Below are positions 23,261-34,195 of a DNA stretch of 64,000 nt, in pieces. The notes beneath the pieces are model-generated. The model saw nothing but the letters and a program-made list of their open reading frames with translations. It was not told the DNA's origin and did not search any database. Origin of the DNA: Sanderia malayensis (taxonomy: Eukaryota; Cnidaria; Scyphozoa; Semaeostomeae; Pelagiidae); contig RQOL01000718.1 of assembly GCA_013076295.1 (NCBI GenBank), positions 5,368,081-5,432,080 on the forward strand. Reading direction: 5' to 3'. Both the position numbers and the translations under genes were made by a program. Every line of letters starts with the position of its first letter. Position 1 is the stretch's first letter.

Positions 23261-24325
23261 TTATTCTTCATCTGAGTCATTACTCTCTAAAACATCAACA
23301 TCATCAGTAAAGTTGCCACAGTCACTTAAACGACATGCTTCTGTACACTTCAATCCATTGTCTATCCACTCACACGACCCTCTTACGCATTTGCGGCGGC
23401 AATCACACGATAAAAGCTCGAGAACTTCTTCCGGGGCAGGCTTGCATGTCATCCATCTAATTGCCAAAAGACCATCTTCCATTATCTGCCAACCATTTTG
23501 TTCCGGCGGAGCAATGTCGATACTGGGAGTCAAAGCTTGTCTCCATATATAAGCTTGATAATTTGCACGTAAGCAGTGCTGCCTCAGGCTGTTTTGACAC
23601 GGGGGAAGTAGCTCACCACCAGCTTTTCCATCTTTACTGCAGTAGATCTTATACCTTGCGGAATTTATCGATCCTTCATCACAGTTATATAAAGCGCGGG
23701 TAAATCTTTCTAGGCGACTGTGCAATTCCTCTGTAACTGGTATTGTTGTTCCAAGCTGCTTAAATGCGTTTGTATACTCTGCTTTACTGTACATAAGCTT
23801 CAAGGCCTTTATTTTTCCTTTTCCGTTGAATGAGCTCACAGAATCGCAGCCAGAGATTTCACTTTCTGATGCTGTGGTGACATTTTGCTGGATTAACTTG
23901 CTTCTAACTCTCGGTATACTTATTATCCTTGCCTTATTCTTTACACCTGTTTTCACAAATAGCTCGCCTTGTATGTATGTTGAGTGGCTGATGCAAAGGC
24001 AGATCACATCTGTATCAGGTGTGTGTATCACTGGTCGCTCAAATTGATTACTATTTGCATGCTTGGCATTTAGCAAAAGCCTTGTATCTGCTTCTTCCTG
24101 GGTAGAATGCAGCTCTTCGATATCAATAACGGAGTGTGTTTTCAATTGAAAACATTTCTCTCCCAAAGTCACCAGTACCGTTTTGGAGCCTAGTGATTTC
24201 CTATAGTTTTGGTTCTTCCACTTAGACACTAAAAACTTGATAAGCTCTTTCTTGTTTTCAATGGAAGAAAGGAAAGAGCTCCACTGCTTTATTGGTTGAT
24301 TTGGCATAATTTGCTTGAACACCAC
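23261..24325 (-). pseudogene. Academ-like element protein, C-terminal part with Cys-rich motif
   Basis: An open stretch of 354 codons. The N-terminal half has an acidic, nuclease-like block (HSTQEEADTRLLLNAKHA and HTPDTDVICLCIS) reminiscent of PIN/XPG-like folds. The middle has ISGCDSVSSFNGKGKIKAL, typical of these proteins. The C-terminus has eight spaced cysteines (LLSCDCRRKCVRGSCEW ... GLKCTEACRLSDCGN) followed by an acidic tail. Such proteins are abundant in cnidarians and insects. The start is arbitrary because upstream coding is frameshifted. Confidence 0.6.
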
Positions 24326-24337
24326 GGGGACGGTATT

Positions 24338-25711
24338 TCATTTCAGCCTTTCGGCATTTTTAATGGAAACATCCCTGTAAACATCGAAGACTACGTCGAT
24401 TCTATCTGACTTAGCACCAGCTGCTAGTACCGATTCAAATAGCTCTGAAGCGAACTTCTGAAACGTGTAGCCTGAAACTTTTGCCTTTTGGACAAGTGCC
24501 ATTCCGTCTAATATGGTGCATGCATGATCAGGATACGATTCACATGGGAGGACATCCTTTTCTAAAGCATGAAGAAGAGCAGCTTTATTTGTTTTCTGAA
24601 GCTCCCCAGCTGATCCTGCAAGTGACCATGGAAATGGACCCAGTGGAAAGCTAAAAACATTTTCTAGACGAAGGTTTCTTCTTTGGCTTACTAATGCTAT
24701 GCGGCTAAATAGATTTCTATCAGCCTTGACGACAACAAGCTTATTTTTTGTTGCGATTTTCACTGACTTTTTCATGTTGGCAAATGTCTTGAGCTTCATC
24801 CTCGAGATAGGATCATAAAAGTCTTTCATCTGACCTTCACTTAACCGCTCCAAGACAAAAGCATCTGCAGCTTTTCTGCCTTGTCGCCGAATGGATCAAT
24901 AAATGAATTCTCTATTACGTTCATGATGGCTTGTACATCTTCCTCATCTCTGGCAATGCTTCATGGACGTAAATCTGGATGGATATGTTTCTGCGGTTCG
25001 TATTGTAATGTTTCTTGCAGACATCTCCTCAACGATGCTCTATAACTAGCATTGATATTCCATCTTTGCACAGCAGGATGGTTTGTACTGAACCCACTTA
25101 TTCCACCTACGGTGAGGAAAGTTTTTTAAGAAAACGACTTAACGCAGCAAAGCTCAAAAGCGCGGTTTCTGGGGCCATGGCCCGCCCACTTGACTTCCTC
25201 CTATAACTATCACTGATAAGAGTATAAAGACTGCAAATATACCTGCAACTTTTGAATCTCTATTAATAGTGTCTTCGATTATTTTGTCTGGCTCATTGCG
25301 TCCAAATGTGTTTCCTGATATTAGTGGAACTGAAAACTTTCCGTCAACAAACTCTTTGTATGCTTCTGGGTGGCTCTCTTGCAAGTTTAGCATTTCTCCG
25401 ATGTAAGCTGTCATATACCTGGAATAGTTTTGCCTATCATACGCAAATGCCCATGGAGTGATGTTTCGAAGGCATTCAATGTGCAGGAACCAATTGCCAG
25501 ATCTTGTCGAGTAAATTGTTGCAAGGAGAAGTTCAACCATTTCCAGAAAACTTAGCCAAAAACGCGATAAATCTCCTTTAATCTGGCAACTGACAAATTG
25601 ATCAAACAATTTGGAAAACTCAGTAAGAGATCCTTCAGCAATTACTTTATTGAATGTGTCTTGGCAAAGGTCATCTGCGAGACTTCTAATGTCGTACACT
25701 GCCTTCTCCAA
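24338..25711 (-). pseudogene. Academ-like element protein, central part
   Basis: Pieces at 24853-24338 (GQMKDFYDPISRMKLKTF) and 25711-25154 (RSGNWFLHIECLRNITPWAF, DRQNYSRYMTAYIGEML) match the conserved order of this protein family. The frame is lost between about 25150 and 24860, so the gene is broken. Confidence 0.5.
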
Positions 25712-25801
25712 TACTCCCTTTGGAGTTTAACATTCTTCAAACCAATCCTTCGCCTTCTTCAGCAGCAACCGGTTCAGTGCTTCGTAAGTAAGCTTGAAAC
25801 A

Positions 25802-27069
25802 TCACACGGCTCTGTTGTACATGGATCCCTGGAGAGCTTTGTCTGCGGATCCCTCCGCCAAAACACCACTCTGCACTAGTATACCTTTCAATCCTGCATC
25901 ACCAAAGCGTTTTCCGATAGTGCCAAGAAACATCATTAATGTATGGAAAATTCCCATAACCAGGATACAGTCTTTAAATTCTTCTTTTCGCTTCCATTTT
26001 ATTTCGGTAGCCTTGGCGTATATGGCTTGGTCAAATACGCATACTATGTATTTCAAATTGAGCTTTTCTTTGATTTGAACTGATCATTGAAGAACTTCAT
26101 AAATTGTCGAAATCTCTGTTGCTGGTAGATCAATACAATCTAAGTATCCAATGCTGTTTAAGACTATACATTCTTCGGATCGAACATTTCGATCCGAAGA
26201 TGCATTTACTTTCCTCCGACACAGCTCTCATGTTTTCTAGTTCGTTTCTCATTTCAACATAATTGGACACAATGTCTTCTAGTAGCAAAGTCTGCGGGAA
26301 CACATATAACTTATTACCAACATTTATGTAAGTAAATCCGTCAAGCATATTTTCAAGTTTCCTTCTAAGATTCTTTTTGGCCGACTTTATGACCTGGTGG
26401 TCAGTTAATCCCCCTTCAACAAAATTCGTCTGAAGAATTTCGGTCAATGCTGTGAATTCGAGAACCTGGGTCTGGGTCATCAGGCTGGCTTTGCACTGGC
26501 AAAGGTTTATTCACTTGAGTCTGTGTTACTTTGACATAGCTTTTGTAGCACGTGTGGTGATACATTGCTTCTTTTGCAATTAGTTCATCGCTACAAATGG
26601 CTAACAAATCCGTATCTTCACGCATCATTGCTGCTTTTCTCATGGTGTCATCTGCCCTAAACTCCTGACACAATCTAAGCTTCTCCCGTGTTTTACTGTT
26701 CTTGACGAACTTGTCTTTTTTGCAGAAAATACACGTTTTTGGTAATTTTCCGAACTCACGTCTCTCTTCAGTTGACAATCTGCGGCTTGAGCGAACTTCA
26801 ACACGCTCCTCTTCTTGAGTACCCATAGCCTTCAAAGATTCAAGATCCCTCCTCATTGTGAACATTTGGTGGCAAAACCGATGATATCTCACATGTTCGG
26901 GGAACTGATTTGGCTCTTGTGCCCGATCAATTTCAAGAATATCGTTATGATTTCTGAATCTTGCAGCATTTACTAAGCTGTCCCAAGAACGTTTGTCCTT
27001 CAACTTCACCAGGCCACTATCATCATTGGCACAAGAGTTCCATTTAATAATACATGCTTCAGTTTCCAT
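25802..27069 (-). pseudogene. Academ-like element protein, N-terminal part
   Basis: Starts near the ATG at 27069. Early Cys and His pairs (CIFCKKDKFVKN, HHTCYKSYVK) suggest a zinc-binding head. Further pieces at 26480-26130 and 26056-25802 continue in other frames. A 12-bp hairpin (CTTCGGATCGAA CAT TTCGATCCGAAG) lies inside near 26171-26197 and is associated with a frame loss. Confidence 0.45.
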
Positions 27070-28833
27070 GATTTTGTCTCTAGGCTAAGCCTACTGTTTA
27101 AATCTGAGACCAAGGAGCTTCGCAAACTTTATTTTTGATTCTCTGGCCATGATTGCATGTGGTTAAATCAGAATGAGATTAAAAGCTTGGTTGAAACCCT
27201 GCAAGTGCTGCTCAAATTATGGAAATCAATTCTCCAGACAGTCAAACGATAACTGCAATTATGCTCTGTGTCCCAAAAATATTATTGAAATATACGAAAA
27301 TATTATGGAAATGGAAAAAAATATTATTGAAATAGAAGAAATATTCACTTATCATATTACTCTCATTGACATTTGATGGTTTTAGGGACTGCACAATGCT
27401 TTTTCAAGAACCTACACATATTTTTTTTATAAGAAACTCGTTTATAAGAAACTCAGTACTGGAATTTCTTGCAAAGAGCAATAGATTATTTTGTTTTATT
27501 GTTTTCTTTAAAAATAGAAACATAAGAAAATTTAAGAAACATCTAGTGCTGGGCCAACTTTTTAGTTTCTTATAAAAAAATACGAGTAGTCTTTCAGTAA
27601 AATATTTTCCTAAAAATTGATATGCCCCCCTTAAAAATGGCGGATTTTTACAACAAAGCTACCGAAAATCAAGTGCTATCATAGTTTTTCGTAATCTACA
27701 GACAATAAGCTTTCATTTGATGTAGGGCATGATTTGTCCCTTGAAATGAGAATAAAATCGATATTTTGGGGGTCAATCTCATGGACTATAATAATCCATC
27801 CTGGAAAATGTAAACTCAATCTGTAATAACAAATATATCAAACTGTAGCTAAGGAAACAGCGAATCCGATAAAAATATTGACATTTCTTAACAGTGGTGT
27901 TTTGAACTTTAACGGAGTATTTACTGCAGCCAAACACAAAAGCTGTGAAAAAAGGCTACTTTAGAGACACTAAAACGTTCAAATTCAATTAGCTTGGCGA
28001 AAATTTGTCCTACACACTCCAAAAAATATCAACATGAAGCTAATAGCTTGTAGAACATTTATCGAAAGTATTTGGGTGAAAAAAACAAAGTTTTTGCAAG
28101 TTAAAATCAAATTTTCGCAAAAGAAAAACACACAGGTTTTGCCTGAAATTTTCGAGTTTTCCAGTCAAACCCAAACTGGGCTAAAACTTTCCAAAAACAG
28201 AAGAAAATCAACAAAAAAAACAACCCCAGATAACTTTAGTTCTCGTGTAAATAAACAGTTATCGAAAGTTTAAATGGACAAAATTGGCCCAGAACGACCC
28301 AAGATAATCCAAATTGTCAGCGTGTTTTTGTTAGGTCGCTCGATCAACAGAAAAAACGCGAGGTGAAACAAAACAAAACTCGCGGTATTTTCACCAAAAA
28401 ACTTGTCAACACATTGTCTCCACAGGTCCTGACAACAATTGACATGTCTTTACAATTGATTTCCGACACGTATTCATGCTTAAACCTGAGCAACTTGCGG
28501 CCCGTTGTTTAAACAAACCTTTAAACAGGTGTTTCTCCAGGCTCGTTTTGCATCTCATTAACTTGGTCCGGGGAACTTTCTTGAAAGGCGGAACACAAAA
28601 TGGGCCATAACTCCTGAACCGCTTGCAGTAGAAATTAGCCAAATAGTAGAAAATCACCAGCGCAATGCAACGATCATTTCTATACCAATTTGCACCCTTA
28701 TTTGCACCCCACAAAAAAGCCTTTATGTTCACAGCCCCGCTCCTTTGATCCCATGGTTTGGTCGAACATGAATTGTTCAAGAAACAATGGCCCATTGTTG
28801 AGTGCCCGCAGATCATGTGTCGACGTAGATTAG

Positions 28834-29033
28834 TGTATAGAGACTATCCGGGTGCGATCGCTTCGCTCCCTGCCCAGATCCCGTCAAATAACAAAAGCCT
28901 AATGTGGTTGGCGCACTTCGCGTGCTGCATTCACTACCGCTCATGCCCATACATACATACATACATACATACATACATACATACATACATACATACATAC
29001 ATACATACATACATACATACATACATACATACA

Positions 29034-29062
<29 letters not shown>
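28834..29062 (+). repeat. Repeat X copy followed by (CATA)n
   Basis: Repeat X (AGAGACTATCCGGGTGCGAT ... CGCTCATGCCC) spans 28834-28947, then about 28 CATA units. It forms the left flank of the viral element; the same unit flanks the right side at 63623. Confidence 0.85.
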
Positions 29063-29067
<5 letters not shown>

Positions 29068-29437
29068 CTATACCTAAATACTATACCAACAAACTATACC
29101 AGTAGTATATGTATGCTAACGAGCAGCCGCTTTTTTTAATGTTTAAGGAAAGGGCAAAGATCGCGCAGGTTGTTGGTTAAATGTTTAAGAAGCGACCGGC
29201 GGATGAAAATGGATGGGTTGATTTGGATTGTAAAAAAAGGTTGAAAAAGTTAAATGAAAAAAAAAAGGTCGGAAGGGTGAACGGTTTGTTAAATGTTTAA
29301 AGAAAGGATTGTGGATTAAAATGGATAGTGAATTTTAGATTGATGTAAAGAAAAAATTGAATTAAAATAAAATAAATGAAATGTTTTGGATGATATAAGC
29401 AGACGCGAGTTAAAATAAAATTAAAATGTGAGAAATC
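29063..29437. other. Left edge of the viral element, non-coding
   Basis: Purine-rich sequence with repeated TTAAATGTTTAA words (near 29175 and 29288). No inverted copy of this stretch was found at the right side. A TATA-like ATATAAGC lies near 29393, ahead of the first small gene. Confidence 0.4.
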
Positions 29438-29647
29438 ATGAATGGAACAAAGTATGATTGTGGTGTAGAAAAGTTGATGGATGTAATAGAATATCATCAC
29501 GGTGTATTGTTTATGATGACTTTGTTCACTTTATTGTTCATGTTTGTGTTTGGAGCGCATGGTTATTTTGTTTTAGCAAGATCTTGGGCGGAATTGAATG
29601 AGCGTTATTGGGAAGAAAGAGAACGATTAGATGCACATGAAATTTGA
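29438..29647 (+). CDS. Small predicted membrane protein
   Basis: 69 codons with one clear transmembrane stretch (VLFMMTLFTLLFMFVFGAHG) near residues 24-43, then a charged helical tail (SWAELNERYWEERERL). I see no named family. It is intact and lies first in the plus arm behind a TATA-like box, so it is probably a viral accessory protein acting in a membrane. Confidence 0.5.
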   Translation: MNGTKYDCGVEKLMDVIEYHHGVLFMMTLFTLLFMFVFGAHGYFVLARSWAELNERYWEERERLDAHEI

Positions 29648-29663
29648 ATTGTAAAGTGTTAGG

Positions 29664-30116
29664 ATGGAGGAATTAAGTGCAAGTGAATGTGTTGAAGGAG
29701 TAAGGGGCTTCGAGGAAGACGAAATTGATCCAGCAGAATGTGCATGGATGGATTTCAAGTATTGGAAAAAATGAGGATTGAAATGAACGAAATACGGATG
29801 GAGAAGAAAAAAGATAAAAGAGAGAAATTGCCAGCTGAGAGAATTTAGAAATGAAAATGAAAAAAAGCAAAGAAAAGAAATATGTAAAAGGGAGAAAAAA
29901 AGAGAAGAGAGTTAGTCAGATACGATGGAAATTGAGGAGAGCATACGAGATATGAATGTGAAGTTAGCCAAGTTGAAATGGTGACGGGAGATAGAAAATG
30001 TGAAGGTTACGTATTTTGAAGGAGATGGAGAAAAGTTGAGTGAAATAGAAGATGAAATTGCAAAGCTGGAGTGTCTGAGAGAAAAGCGATTACAAGAAGT
30101 AATGAAAGAAGAATGA
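29664..30116 (+). pseudogene. Coiled-coil viral ORFs, broken
   Basis: Three small frames follow one another: 29664-29774 (acidic), 29771-29848 (overlapping ATGA, Lys/Glu-rich) and 29925-30116. The last carries an in-frame TGA at 29996-29998 and is otherwise a coiled-coil (KLSEIEDEIAKLECLREKRL). They may be one decayed gene or separate small genes. No homologue is recognised. Confidence 0.35.
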
Positions 30117-30136
30117 TTGATTGCTGGACAGGTGAA

Positions 30137-30168
30137 TGATTGACAGTTAGATTTACTTGTGTATATAA
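30137..30168 (+). promoter_or_regulatory. TGATTGACAG site and TATA box
   Basis: TGATTGACAG at 30137-30146 is followed 15 bp later by TATATAA at 30162-30168. It precedes the coiled-coil gene whose ATG is at 30199. The same pairing precedes minus-arm genes. Confidence 0.6.
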
Positions 30169-30198
30169 GGAACAGGGAAGGTGTATGTATTATTTGAA

Positions 30199-30479
30199 AT
30201 GGAAGGAGAGGGAGAAAGTAATCTAAAATTGAGAAACTATGGGAATTACAAAGAGAAAATAATGCACTGTTGAAGAAACAAATAAAAAACGCGTTGTTGA
30301 TGAAAAAATTATCCAAAGTGGATGCTGATTGTGCAGCGATAGTAGAAAAAAACGCATTGGAAATTGATTTATTGTATGCGAGTGTAATATCCAAAGACTT
30401 GCATACGGAAGTGGAGGAATTTGTGGAAAAAGTGACTGAGATAAATGATGATTGTGTTGAAAAAGGGAAAGATGTTTGA
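30199..30479 (+). pseudogene. Coiled-coil accessory protein, one frameshift
   Basis: The ATG at 30199 lies 31 bases after a TATA box. After seven codons a one-base shift is needed to reach the long helical frame (LWELQRENNALLKKQIKNAL ... EEFVEKVTEINDDCVEKG). The predicted product is a long leucine-zipper-like helix of unknown function. Its end overlaps the start of the next gene. Confidence 0.4.
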
Positions 30480-31266
30480 AGAGGTTACAGAGATGATGTT
30501 GAGGGTCGAAGAAACGGCGGGGTTCGAAGATGCAAGATTGTTAAAAGGAGAATTTAGTAAATGGTATAAAGTATATATAAAGATGATAAAGATGCTTGAA
30601 GATGATATTGATGATCTGTTTGAAGAATTGACAACGAAAATGGATGGGGTGTATAAATCATTGCCGCACATTAGAAATAGTGGTGGGGGAGAATGTTGGA
30701 GACAAGTATGGTGGTTGATTACGGTGTGGGATTTTGTCACACCGATTTTGACGTGGGAGAAAATATTGGAGTTGGTGAGAAAGATAGGACGAGATGATGT
30801 TGCTCATATCATAAATGAATGTGTGAAGAAAGAAGAAGGGATGATGTCGTTTTCCTACTGGTTCCGCATATACCTCCTATATACCTCGTTGATAATGTGT
30901 TGGGGAGACCGTGATGTGGATAAAGTTAAATTATTTGCGAAAAAGATGATGGGAGAAGAATTTGTTGAAGAGTTTGGAATGGGAGTTGACATGTATTTGC
31001 AACTCTTGGAGAAACAGAATGAAGGAAAAGATGGTGGAGTAAAATGTTCTAACATGATGGTCGATGTGATCGATAGTTGGATGAGGAAGAAAAAAGACGA
31101 AGCAAGAGTGAGCTCTATAATGGAGATGTTAAGACAAATGGGAGAAGAAGAGGGACTAGAAAAATTATTTTGTAGTTACATTTTGATATCATTAACATGT
31201 ATTCGATTTCGCGAGATAAGATATTGGAACAATGTTACGAGCACAAAGCTTAATAGTGATAGATGA
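30445..31266 (+). CDS. Accessory protein with death-fold-like segments (tentative)
   Basis: 273 codons, intact; a later Met at 30472 would also fit, since the first codons overlap the previous gene. The protein is all-helical. Residues about 100-125 read TWEKILELVRKIGRDDVAHI, like the last helices of death-effector-type domains. Near residues 210-245, VIDSWMRKKKDEARVSSIME has the Trp, spacing and helix order of the second half of a death domain. A related protein lies at 56272-57036. The next gene downstream is a Bcl-2 homologue, overlapping by 35 bases. The domain reading is by eye and could be wrong; a plain helical viral protein is the alternative. Confidence 0.45.
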   Translation: MMIVLKKGKMFEEVTEMMLRVEETAGFEDARLLKGEFSKWYKVYIKMIKMLEDDIDDLFEELTTKMDGVYKSLPHIRNSGGGECWRQVWWLITVWDFVTPILTWEKILELVRKIGRDDVAHIINECVKKEEGMMSFSYWFRIYLLYTSLIMCWGDRDVDKVKLFAKKMMGEEFVEEFGMGVDMYLQLLEKQNEGKDGGVKCSNMMVDVIDSWMRKKKDEARVSSIMEMLRQMGEEEGLEKLFCSYILISLTCIRFREIRYWNNVTSTKLNSDR

Positions 31267-31687
31267 GGTAATTGCATGTAAAATAAATGAAATGAAAGTA
31301 GAAGAATTAGATCGGAAAACTAAAGTGTTATTGAGATTAGTTGATGAAATGAAAGAGAAAAACGAACAATTTGTAAGATCAATGTATAAAAATTTGGATG
31401 ATAGGAGAATGATAGATAAGAAATGGATTAGGGAAATTATAGCTGAAATAAATGTTGATGGAACAAATTGGGGAAGAGTGGTTGCTATTTTTATGTTGTA
31501 TTCTATAATAGTAGAGGAAAAGAAGGAAAAGTCGAAAATGGCGAGAGAATGTTTGATCGAATTTATGCGAACAGTAGAACAAGATTGGGAACAGTTTATG
31601 AATTTATTTGCAAAAGATGAAGGATGGGGTGTAATGAAAGTTGTGGAAAATATAATCGAGTTTTTATTTAAAAAAAGGATAAAATAA
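31232..31687 (+). CDS. Bcl-2 family homologue (viral Bcl-2)
   Basis: 151 codons, intact. Residues 76-87 read DGTNWGRVVAIF, a clear BH1 motif with the NWGR signature that contacts BH3 ligands. Residues 119-127 read DEGWGVMKV, fitting BH2. Residues 32-47 (VLLRLVDEMKEKNEQF) lie where a BH3-type helix is expected, and the spacing between the three matches multi-BH Bcl-2 proteins. The C-terminus is short and basic with only a weak hydrophobic helix, so membrane anchoring is uncertain. Animal DNA viruses commonly carry such proteins to restrain mitochondrial apoptosis by binding pro-apoptotic BH3 proteins; that role is inferred here. It overlaps the preceding gene, as in compact viral genomes. Confidence 0.8.
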   Translation: MLRAQSLIVIDEVIACKINEMKVEELDRKTKVLLRLVDEMKEKNEQFVRSMYKNLDDRRMIDKKWIREIIAEINVDGTNWGRVVAIFMLYSIIVEEKKEKSKMARECLIEFMRTVEQDWEQFMNLFAKDEGWGVMKVVENIIEFLFKKRIK

Positions 31688-31748
31688 AATAATATTTAAT
31701 CGTTGGAAAAAGTAGGAGTCAGCATTATGTTGAAAGAAGCAAATAAAG

Positions 31749-32060
31749 ATGGTAGTAGAATATATGTATGATTTTATGTGCTCAGCCACAAGTAATGAGG
31801 CAATTTATAAGTTATATGAATACTTGAAGAAATTGCCAGAAGCAGATATTGTGAAACAGTTGTTGTATGTGGGTTGCAAAATTGGGATGGATGAAGTCTT
31901 GATAAAATCAAGAGTGTGTGTAAGAACGGAGGGAGATGTGGGAAAGAAGGAATTGGAATGGTTGCAATATGTAAAAGAATTTGAGGGAGGGAGATTGGAA
32001 AAGATGAAAAAAGTGATATTTGAAAGTCCCATAGCGAAAACAGATAAAGATGAAGAATAG
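31749..32060 (+). CDS. Hypothetical viral protein
   Basis: 103 codons, intact, helical, with a basic-acidic C-terminus. It lies 61 bases after the Bcl-2-like gene. No motif was recognised. Confidence 0.45.
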   Translation: MVVEYMYDFMCSATSNEAIYKLYEYLKKLPEADIVKQLLYVGCKIGMDEVLIKSRVCVRTEGDVGKKELEWLQYVKEFEGGRLEKMKKVIFESPIAKTDKDEE

Positions 32061-32080
32061 GTTTCTGTGGTTACTCTGAT

Positions 32081-32191
32081 GGCTGGAAGAAAGCGAATGT
32101 TATTGGGACCTAATGTAAAACGAGAGAAGAAGATGAAGAAAAAAGAAGCAGATGATGACGGCAAAGAACAAGAAAGTGAGCCTGTGTGAAG
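32081..32191 (+). CDS. Small basic peptide
   Basis: 36 codons starting MAGRKRMLLGPNVKRE, with a Lys-rich middle and acidic end. It is too short to classify and may be a late basic peptide or chance. Confidence 0.3.
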
Positions 32192-32269
32192 GTGAATATT
32201 TTTTTGTAAATAATGAGAAATAATAGTAGATAAAAGAAGTTAAAAAGAGAGTTGTTTAAAAAAAACAGG

Positions 32270-32544
32270 ATGGTGAAATTTGTAACAGGTGCGAGTTCTT
32301 TGTATCTTTCTAATCAGGGCATGTATAATTTGTTAATGAAAAATAAGTATGCGATGAATAGACAGGATTTATCAATAAGACATTTGGAGTTTCAGAAAAA
32401 AAGGTCACTCCGGCGGATTTAAGAGAAAAAGTGTTGAAAAATAATTTAAGGGCGATTTTGAAATATAAAAAGAGGAATAGAAGAAGATTGGTGATGATTC
32501 CATCGAATAATGGGTTAGTTGTTGGTGGAATAATTCTAATATAA
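32270..32544 (+). pseudogene. Hypothetical viral protein, one frameshift
   Basis: The frame from ATG 32270 (MVKFVTGASSLYLSNQGMYN) is lost near 32370. A second frame continues (VTPADLREKVLKNNLRAILK, then a basic patch) to TAA at 32542-32544, four bases before the next gene. About 90 residues in total. No family recognised. Confidence 0.4.
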
Positions 32545-32548
32545 GTAA

Positions 32549-34084
32549 ATGGAAGGAAATGAGAACAGACCTTTGTTAACACAACATAAAGAGAATGAAG
32601 TAGAAAACGGAAGGAAAGATGGGGAGGTAGGAATTAATAATAAACATGTATTGATTCCATTACGAGATTACAAAAAATTGCAAGAAATTAAAGCATTAGA
32701 TGTCCCGAATAATTATGAACAAAAAATTAAAGAGTTACGCGAGAGAGCGTTAACAGTGGAGAACCCAGTGGAAAGAGTTGCGTTGTTAAATAAAGCAAAT
32801 CAATTAGATGAAGTGTTAAAATCAGTGTATGTAGAATCAGGGTTGGAAACACAAAATTCAGGAAGGCAAAAGAATGAAATGCTTGACACAAATGTGCAAA
32901 GTCAAAGAATTGAAGAATTAAATCAACAGATAAAACAAATAAGGAACAATAAGAACATTTTGGCGGGGGAAAAAGGAGACAAAATTAAAAGGCTTATTCA
33001 ACAAGTGCAATTATTAAGAAATGTGTTCCAAGAAAAGAAAGAAAGATGTTTGAAAGAAATATTGAATGGGGATGATGTGACAGATGTAAATGTAAAGGTA
33101 GTAAATCAACTAAAACCTCACGGTTTACAATTTGTGAAAGCGTTGAGACAAACTAAAGATATAAAGTTTGATAAAGAAGATAATACGCTTCATATAGGAG
33201 ATGAATTTATTCCGGATGTCGGAAAAACGGAAAAATTTGTGGAATATATTAATAACCCGCACAAATTTATGAATATTCCAGTTGGTTTGATTTCGGTAGC
33301 TAAAAAATTAGTAGCGGAGGGAATGAATATAAATGTATTACCTCATGAATTACAAAGAAGAATTGCAATAGAAAGTAAAAAACCATCGTCAGCTCGCATT
33401 GCGAGACATGCATCAAGATTGGCGCGATTTTATTCATCAAAACGAAGGTCAGAAGGAGCTAGACGAAAGGAAAAAGAAACGCCATCATCAATTTGAAGTT
33501 CGCAACGGTTAGCAAAATTAGAGAGAATTAATACAGCAAGCCGGAATTTAGAAGGTGATAGTGATTCAGAGGGTCCTACCCATTCACCTATTGCAACGCG
33601 TACAAGAGCAAATCAACGTTTAAAGAGAAGGTTAGATAAAGATTTGGAAGGTCTAGGTTATAGTAATATTTCAAAAATGGTAGAATGGCAAGTGGAGCAA
33701 TCACTGAAAAAAATATTAATGAGAGGAAGGTACCAACCATCATCAGCGTATTCAGATGATTCGGTCTATGAGGATGAAGAGAACGATAGGAGAGATAGAG
33801 AGAATTCTCGTCTTTCGCGAATAGTAGCAGTAAAACGTCCGAGACAAATGGAGAGGGAGGTGTTGTACGCGCCACCGACAAAAGTGAGAGTGGATGAAAA
33901 TGGAATTGCACAGAAAGTAGCCAAAGAGTTGAGTAAAACATACAAGAAGAAACAAGGAAAAAGAAAAAACTTACATGGGACAGTTCCAGTGAGGAAAATA
34001 CGTCAGGTAGTGAAAGTGAATCGGAAACAGAGTCGAGTGAGGATGACAAAAGTTTGTGTTTTTGAAAAAAAGCACTTAAATTGA
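32549..34084 (+). pseudogene. Conserved Polinton-type protein upstream of integrase, in-frame TGA
   Basis: 512 codons in one frame with a single TGA at 33494-33496. The N-terminal 200 residues are charged and coiled-coil rich. Residues about 185-270 resemble a segment I associate with Polinton/adintovirus proteins of unknown function (LKPHGLQFVKALRQ, then a short beta region VEYINNPHKFMNIPVGL). The C-terminal third is Arg/Lys/Ser-rich and probably disordered. A 39-codon Lys-rich frame (34084-34203) overlaps the stop by ATG/TGA and may be its frameshifted end. Confidence 0.55.
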
Positions 34085-34195
34085 TGTTAAAAGCGGAGAA
34101 GAAAGGTGGATTGAGGAAGTATAAGAAAGCTCAGGAGAAAATGATTGCAGACATTGAACGATTATTTAATGAGTATAAAATAGCAGAGGAAAAAA

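Larger units (their letters stand above)
22796..27788. mobile_element. Academ-like DNA transposon, decayed
   Basis: A 4993-bp element with ends TAGTCCATGAGAT and its complement. The repeat degrades inward but stays recognisable (GGGACAAATTATG against GGGACAAATCATG). The 3-bp duplication TAA flanks it (22793-22795 and 27789-27791), with one extra TAA on the right. The minus strand carries a large protein in broken frames with a Cys-rich C-terminal zinc motif. Small target duplications and that Cys-rich motif fit Academ as I recall it; the superfamily call is tentative, the termini and empty site are firm. Confidence 0.6.
22617..28838 (+). repeat. Host repeat R, copy B, interrupted by the Academ-like element
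   Basis: Segments 22617-22795 and 27792-28838 match copy A. The repeat was split at CCTAA/TCCATCC by the element at 22796-27788; copy A reads CCTAATCCATCC uninterrupted at 8048-8059. The open frame at 28816-28406 also occurs partly in copy A, but has no recognisable domain. Confidence 0.75.

Noticed and set aside
29063..29437. Terminal inverted repeat of the Polinton-like element
   Set aside because: I compared this edge with the reverse complement of 61.0-63.6 kb by eye and found no match. The true ends are unknown.
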